A stretch of 7,681 nucleotides of DNA from Chitinispirillales bacterium (GTDB lineage: Bacteria; Fibrobacterota; Chitinivibrionia; Chitinivibrionales; Chitinispirillaceae): NCBI GenBank assembly GCA_031254445.1, contig JAIRUL010000009.1, positions 1 through 7,681 of the forward strand, given 5' to 3'. Of this stretch, positions 4,655 to 7,681 are shown one piece after another; the stretch's first letter is position 1, and each line of letters starts with the position of its first letter. The notes beneath the pieces were generated by a model. It was not told the DNA's origin. It searched no databases and saw nothing but the letters and a program-made list of their open reading frames with translations. A program made the translations under genes and the position numbers.

Positions 4655-5767
4655 ATGAACACCAAAAGAAAAATCTTATTGGCGACCCTGGCATCCTGCC
4701 TAGCCCTAGCCCTAACCCTTCTAGCCTTCGGCTGCGCAGAGCGCAACTCCCCCTCCGAGACCTGCACTGTAACCGTCCTAGCAAGCCCCGCGTCCGGCGG
4801 AACCGTTGCGCCGGAGGCTTTCAAGAACGTCGCCGAGGGCGAGAGGGTCAGCGTAACGGCGACCGCCGCGCCCGGGTACGTGTTTTTAGGGTGGACGGTA
4901 ACGCGCGGCGATGCCGAGATCTCCAACCCGCTCAGCGCGTCCACGGCGGTCACGGTGCTAACGGCGTCTTCGGACGCGGTCATCACGGCCAACTTCGCGG
5001 CCGGTACCTACACACTCAACGTCAACGCGAGCCCGGCGGAGGGCGGCACGGTCAGCCCTGACACCCCGCGAGGCGTCGCCTTAGGAACGGCGGTCAACAT
5101 ATCCGCCACCGCCAACGAGGGGTACGCTTTCCATGGGTGGACGGTGGCGGAGGGAGAGGCCGATATCGCCAACCCTGACAGCGCGTACACGTCTGTCAGC
5201 CTGGCCTCGAACGCGGTTATCGCGGCGGTCTTCGAGCCGCTTGGGGGCGGCGACCCGGAGCCCGACACCTATACGCTCTCAACACGCGCGAAGCCGGATA
5301 GCGCCGGCAACACCACCCCTAAGAGCAAGTCGTGCATCGAGGCGGGTGTGCCGGTCAGCGTGTCGGCCACCGCCGCAGCCGGATACCAGTTCGTGAAATG
5401 GACGGTGGCGGAGGGCGAGGCCTCGTTCGCCAACCAAAACGCCGCCTCCACGCCGGTCATCCTGAACTCGGACGCGGAGGTCACCGCAAACTTCCAGTTG
5501 CGCCCGCTCACGCTTACCGTAAGCGCAAGCCCGACCATCGGCGGCACCGTTAGCCCTACGAGCCGAACAAACATCACGATGGGGACGGCGGTCAGCATAA
5601 CGGCCACCCCGGAGGTCGGGTACGCGTTCACGGGATGGTTGTTTAACGGGGGCAATGGCGGCAGCGTTATCGCCGACCAAAATAGCAAAACCACAACCTT
5701 AACCATGGGTTCGTCGAACGCCTCGGTTATCGCCAATTTCAACGTGCAGGCAGCGGCTAAACAGTGA
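4655..5767 (+). CDS. Lipoprotein with four divergent InlB B-repeat-type domains
   Basis: A 370-residue predicted lipoprotein. The start has CAAGGAA (4638-4644) ten bases upstream and opens with MNTKRK, a hydrophobic stretch at about 8-25 and the lipobox AFGC with lipidated C27. The rest is four tandem units of about 76-79 residues: 37-114, 118-193, 205-280 and 284-362. Units typically begin with T-V-x-A-S-P and GGTVSP, continue with AxxGYxFxGWTVxxGxA, and end in VIxANF, the signature of the divergent InlB B-repeat family found in bacterial surface proteins. Unit 3 is most diverged: it lacks the GGTV turn and has C227. Unit 4 replaces the WTV segment with a Gly/Asn-rich insert. A short acidic linker (GGGDPEPD) divides units 2 and 3. 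There is no catalytic domain, so an adhesion, scaffold or spacer role at the membrane surface is inferred. It is a separate transcription unit from the upstream exoprotein. Confidence 0.9.
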   Translation: MNTKRKILLATLASCLALALTLLAFGCAERNSPSETCTVTVLASPASGGTVAPEAFKNVAEGERVSVTATAAPGYVFLGWTVTRGDAEISNPLSASTAVTVLTASSDAVITANFAAGTYTLNVNASPAEGGTVSPDTPRGVALGTAVNISATANEGYAFHGWTVAEGEADIANPDSAYTSVSLASNAVIAAVFEPLGGGDPEPDTYTLSTRAKPDSAGNTTPKSKSCIEAGVPVSVSATAAAGYQFVKWTVAEGEASFANQNAASTPVILNSDAEVTANFQLRPLTLTVSASPTIGGTVSPTSRTNITMGTAVSITATPEVGYAFTGWLFNGGNGGSVIADQNSKTTTLTMGSSNASVIANFNVQAAAKQ

Positions 5768-5786
5768 CGTTCGACGTTGACGGCGG

Positions 5787-5820
5787 GGCGGCGGCTCCGC
5801 CATTTTTATTTTTTTATTTT
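5787..5820 (+). terminator. Strong intrinsic terminator after the lipoprotein gene
   Basis: GGCGG (5787-5791), loop CGGCT and CCGCC (5797-5801) form a GC stem followed by T5-A-T7-A-TTTT and further T residues (5803-5822). Its position 19 bases after the stop codon and its long T tract make it the clearest terminator in the window. It separates the lipoprotein transcript from tRNA-Val. Confidence 0.85.
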
Positions 5821-5824
5821 TTCC

Positions 5825-5853
5825 TTGCATTTCGCCCCCGAATATATTATTTT
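5825..5853 (+). promoter_or_regulatory. Possible promoter of tRNA-Val
   Basis: TTGCAT (5825-5830) and TATTTT (5848-5853) are spaced by 17 bases, just after the preceding terminator. The predicted start near 5860 leaves a 5' leader of about 57 bases before the tRNA. Both boxes are imperfect, but the region between the terminator and the tRNA offers nothing better. Confidence 0.35.
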
Positions 5854-5916
5854 ATGGTGTCGTGGGGCGATGAATGTCCGCGTATGCTTATCATCCCGCG
5901 AAATACAGATGTTTTT

Positions 5917-5990
5917 GGGCGTTTAGCTCAGTTGGTTAGAGTACTACCTTGACATGGTAGGGGTCACTAGTTCGAGCCTAGTAACGCCCA
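5917..5990 (+). tRNA. tRNA-Val (anticodon GAC)
   Basis: A complete 74-base tRNA. The acceptor stem GGGCGTT (5917-5923) pairs perfectly with AACGCCC (5983-5989) and the discriminator is A5990. The D arm is GCTC-loop-GAGT (5926-5942) with one G-T pair. The anticodon stem CTACC/GGTAG encloses loop TTGACAT, with anticodon GAC at 5951-5953, which reads GUC and GUU valine codons. The T arm is ACTAG-TTCGAGC-CTAGT (5966-5982). CCA is not encoded, as for the tRNA-Leu in this window. Confidence 0.97.
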
Positions 5991-6032
5991 TTTCTTGCAT
6001 GCCACCTCGGTTCACCTCTTACCCCGGGGCAG

Positions 6033-6056
6033 CGGCGGCGGTTTTAGCCGGCGCCG
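6033..6056 (+). repeat. GC-rich hairpin between tRNA-Val and thrS
   Basis: Bases 6033-6041 can pair with 6048-6056 around the loop TTTTAG, nine positions with one internal G-G mismatch. No T run follows, so it is not a clear terminator of tRNA-Val. It may lie in the thrS leader or in the 3' trailer of the tRNA precursor. Confidence 0.4.
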
Positions 6057-6139
6057 ACTACACGAAACAGAGGGTTTTGGTTGTACGGGTGTCAATACCC
6101 ATCAAATAGGCCGGTATCAACGATATCGCCGCTGCGTAT

Positions 6140-6166
6140 CGCGTGTGTACATAACCGACACATGCG
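6140..6166 (+). promoter_or_regulatory. Leader hairpin just upstream of the thrS ribosome-binding site
   Basis: CGCGTGTGT (6140-6148) pairs with ACACATGCG (6158-6166) in a nine-base-pair stem with one G-T wobble and a nine-base loop ACATAACCG. It ends four bases before AGAGGT (6171-6176), the Shine-Dalgarno sequence of thrS. In Escherichia coli ThrRS represses its own translation by binding leader hairpins that mimic tRNA-Thr; the position here is similar, but the loop holds no threonine anticodon, so that mechanism is only a possibility. Confidence 0.4.
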
Positions 6167-6186
6167 GGCGAGAGGTATTTTTTACT

Positions 6187-7681
6187 ATGAATGTCATTCT
6201 ACCAGACGGCAGCTCGCGCGCCGTCCCCGACGGCGCTACAGGCATGGGCGTTGCGCAGGCTATCGGCCCGCGCCTCGCTAAGGTTGCGCTCGCCTGCAAG
6301 GTCAACGGGGCGCTTCGGGATTTGTCGCATACGCTTAATGACAACGACAACGTATCGATCCTGACGTTCGACGACCCGGAGGGGAAGTCCGTCTTTTGGC
6401 ACTCCTCCTCCCACATCCTCGCACAGGCGGTGCAGGAGCTGTTTCCTAGCGCGAAGATTGCCATCGGGCCGGCGATCGAGGGGGGGTTTTACTACGACTT
6501 CGACACGGAGAAGCCGTTTACGCCTGAGGATATTGCCGCGATTGAGAAGAAGTTCAAGGAGATCGCGGAGCGTAAAACGCCGTTTCAGCGCGTTGAGTGC
6601 GGCGTTGACGAGGCCAAAAAATTGTTTGGCGATAAGAACGAGAAATATAAATTAGAGTTGATCGGAGATATCGAGGGCGCGCCCAGTTTGTATAGGCAGG
6701 GCGATTGGGTTGACTTGTGCCGCGGGCCGCACATCCCCGACACGGGGTGCGTGAGGGCGTTCAAGCTGCTTAGCGTCGCCGGCGCGTATTGGCGCGGGAG
6801 CGAGAAGAACGCCATGCTCCAGCGCATATACGGCGTGTCGTTCCCCAAGCAGTCAATGCTCGACGAGCATTTGGCGCTCCTTGAGGAGGCGCAGAAGCGC
6901 GACCACCGCAAGCTCGGCAAGGAGCTGGAGCTCTTCTCGTTCCACATAGAGGGGGCGGGGTTTCCGTTTTGGCATCCTAAGGGCATGGCGCTGTACAACA
7001 TCATACTCGACTTCTGCCGCCGCGAGCACATAAGGGCGGGGTATCGGGAGATAAAGACGCCCATCATTTTAAACGAGGAGCTTTGGCACAAGAGCGGCCA
7101 CTGGGACAAGTACAAGGAGAACATGTACTTCACGCAGATAGACGAGATCAATTGCGCGGTCAAGCCCATGAACTGCCCTGGCGCGCTTCTTGTCTTTAAG
7201 TCCGTGCCGCACTCCTACCGCGAGCTGCCGCTCAAATTCTGCGAGTTCGGCCTAGTGCACCGCCACGAAAAATCGAGCGCCCTGCACGGCCTCTTCAGGG
7301 TGCGCCAGTTCACCCAAGACGACGCGCACATCTTTTGCCTGCCGGAGCAGATAGAGGGCGAAATCACGAAAGTAATCGATTTTATCACCTCCATTTACAA
7401 AACTTTCGGGTTCGACGACTACAAAATAGAGCTATCGACCCGCCCGGAAAAGTACATCGGCTCGATAGAGGTTTGGGACAAGGCGGAGGAGGCGTTAAAG
7501 AACGTTCTAGAGCAGCAAAACATCAAGTACCAGCTAAACCCGGGCGACGGCGCCTTCTACGGCCCCAAGATAGACTTCCACATCAGAGACGTTTTAAAGC
7601 GCAGCTGGCAGTGCGGGACAATCCAGTTGGATTTCAGCATGCCGGAGCGTTTGGATATCGAGTACGCCGCCGCAGACGGCG
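6187..7681 (+). CDS. thrS: Threonyl-tRNA synthetase (3' end outside window)
   Basis: Charges tRNA-Thr with threonine in the cytoplasm and clears mischarged Ser-tRNA. The 498 codons present are about three quarters of the usual 640 residues; the frame is open at the right edge. In order: a TGS domain (about 1-61); the editing domain with HSSSH (H72, H76) and DLCRGPH (C178, H182), matching the four editing-site residues of the E. coli enzyme; and the class II catalytic core from about 240. The core shows the motif 1 region (FPFWHPKGMALYN), KPMNCPGA with zinc ligand C330, motif 2 with R359 in VHRHEKSSALHGLFRVR, and QFTQDDAHIF with zinc ligand H381. The third zinc His, motif 3 and the anticodon-binding domain lie beyond the window. 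The start is fixed by AGAGGT ten bases upstream. The TGS domain, editing residues and core seen so far suggest a normal active enzyme. Confidence 0.97.
   Translation, partial: MNVILPDGSSRAVPDGATGMGVAQAIGPRLAKVALACKVNGALRDLSHTLNDNDNVSILTFDDPEGKSVFWHSSSHILAQAVQELFPSAKIAIGPAIEGGFYYDFDTEKPFTPEDIAAIEKKFKEIAERKTPFQRVECGVDEAKKLFGDKNEKYKLELIGDIEGAPSLYRQGDWVDLCRGPHIPDTGCVRAFKLLSVAGAYWRGSEKNAMLQRIYGVSFPKQSMLDEHLALLEEAQKRDHRKLGKELELFSFHIEGAGFPFWHPKGMALYNIILDFCRREHIRAGYREIKTPIILNEELWHKSGHWDKYKENMYFTQIDEINCAVKPMNCPGALLVFKSVPHSYRELPLKFCEFGLVHRHEKSSALHGLFRVRQFTQDDAHIFCLPEQIEGEITKVIDFITSIYKTFGFDDYKIELSTRPEKYIGSIEVWDKAEEALKNVLEQQNIKYQLNPGDGAFYGPKIDFHIRDVLKRSWQCGTIQLDFSMPERLDIEYAAADG

Noticed and set aside
4534..4992. 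Minus-strand open frame of 152 codons over the lipoprotein start
   Set aside because: It mirrors the repeat units of the lipoprotein and spans the lipoprotein promoter region; it is a shadow.
4655..5767. Lipoprotein repeats considered as a DNA-level tandem repeat array
   Set aside because: The units are similar as protein but diverged in nucleotide sequence, so they are old domain duplications rather than a DNA repeat or CRISPR-like array.
5764..5952. Open frame of 62 codons after the lipoprotein gene
   Set aside because: It is read across the terminator T tract and into tRNA-Val, so it is a chance frame.
6031..6186. T-box riboswitch upstream of thrS
   Set aside because: No T-box sequence, no TGGNA antiterminator bulge and no terminator with a T run is seen in the leader.

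Overview
The window is 7,681 bases of moderately GC-rich bacterial chromosome with AT-rich intergenic regions. It has four large genes (one cut by the right edge), two tRNA genes, and the first ten codons of a divergent gene at the left edge. Nothing points to phage, plasmid, insertion sequence or CRISPR. The secreted proteins (a beta-helix-like exoprotein with a FlgD/type IX secretion-like C-terminal domain, and a lipoprotein of four divergent InlB B-repeat units) recall the Fibrobacterota or a related FCB-type lineage. That assignment is from memory of such proteins and is tentative; no marker in the window proves it.

Layout: a minus-strand gene starts at 30 and runs off the left edge. A tRNA-Leu(CAA) follows at 276-359 behind a near-consensus promoter. 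A membrane-anchored hybrid sensor kinase occupies 447-2252. A 368-base intergenic region (2253-2620) holds promoter-like elements and small inverted repeats. An exported beta-helix-like protein lies at 2621-4447, and a cluster of hairpins at 4461-4572 separates it from a repeat lipoprotein at 4655-5767 that ends in a strong intrinsic terminator. A tRNA-Val(GAC) follows at 5917-5990, and thrS starts at 6187 and leaves the window after 498 codons.

The genes do not look like one operon. Each large gene has its own intergenic region, and promoters or terminators can be proposed for most of them. The two cell-surface proteins are neighbours on the same strand and may serve related surface functions, but no enzymatic domain shows what they act on. 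tRNA-Val and thrS are ordinary translation genes.

The most unusual feature is the sensor kinase. Its ATP-binding domain is intact, but the phospho-accepting histidine of the H-box is a glutamate, the nearby Thr is Ala, and the receiver domain keeps its Asp but has Met at the Thr/Ser switch position. Its promoter places the probable transcription start at the ATG, suggesting a leaderless mRNA. It looks like a pseudokinase-type signalling protein rather than a standard phosphorelay kinase. No clearly new multi-gene system was found.
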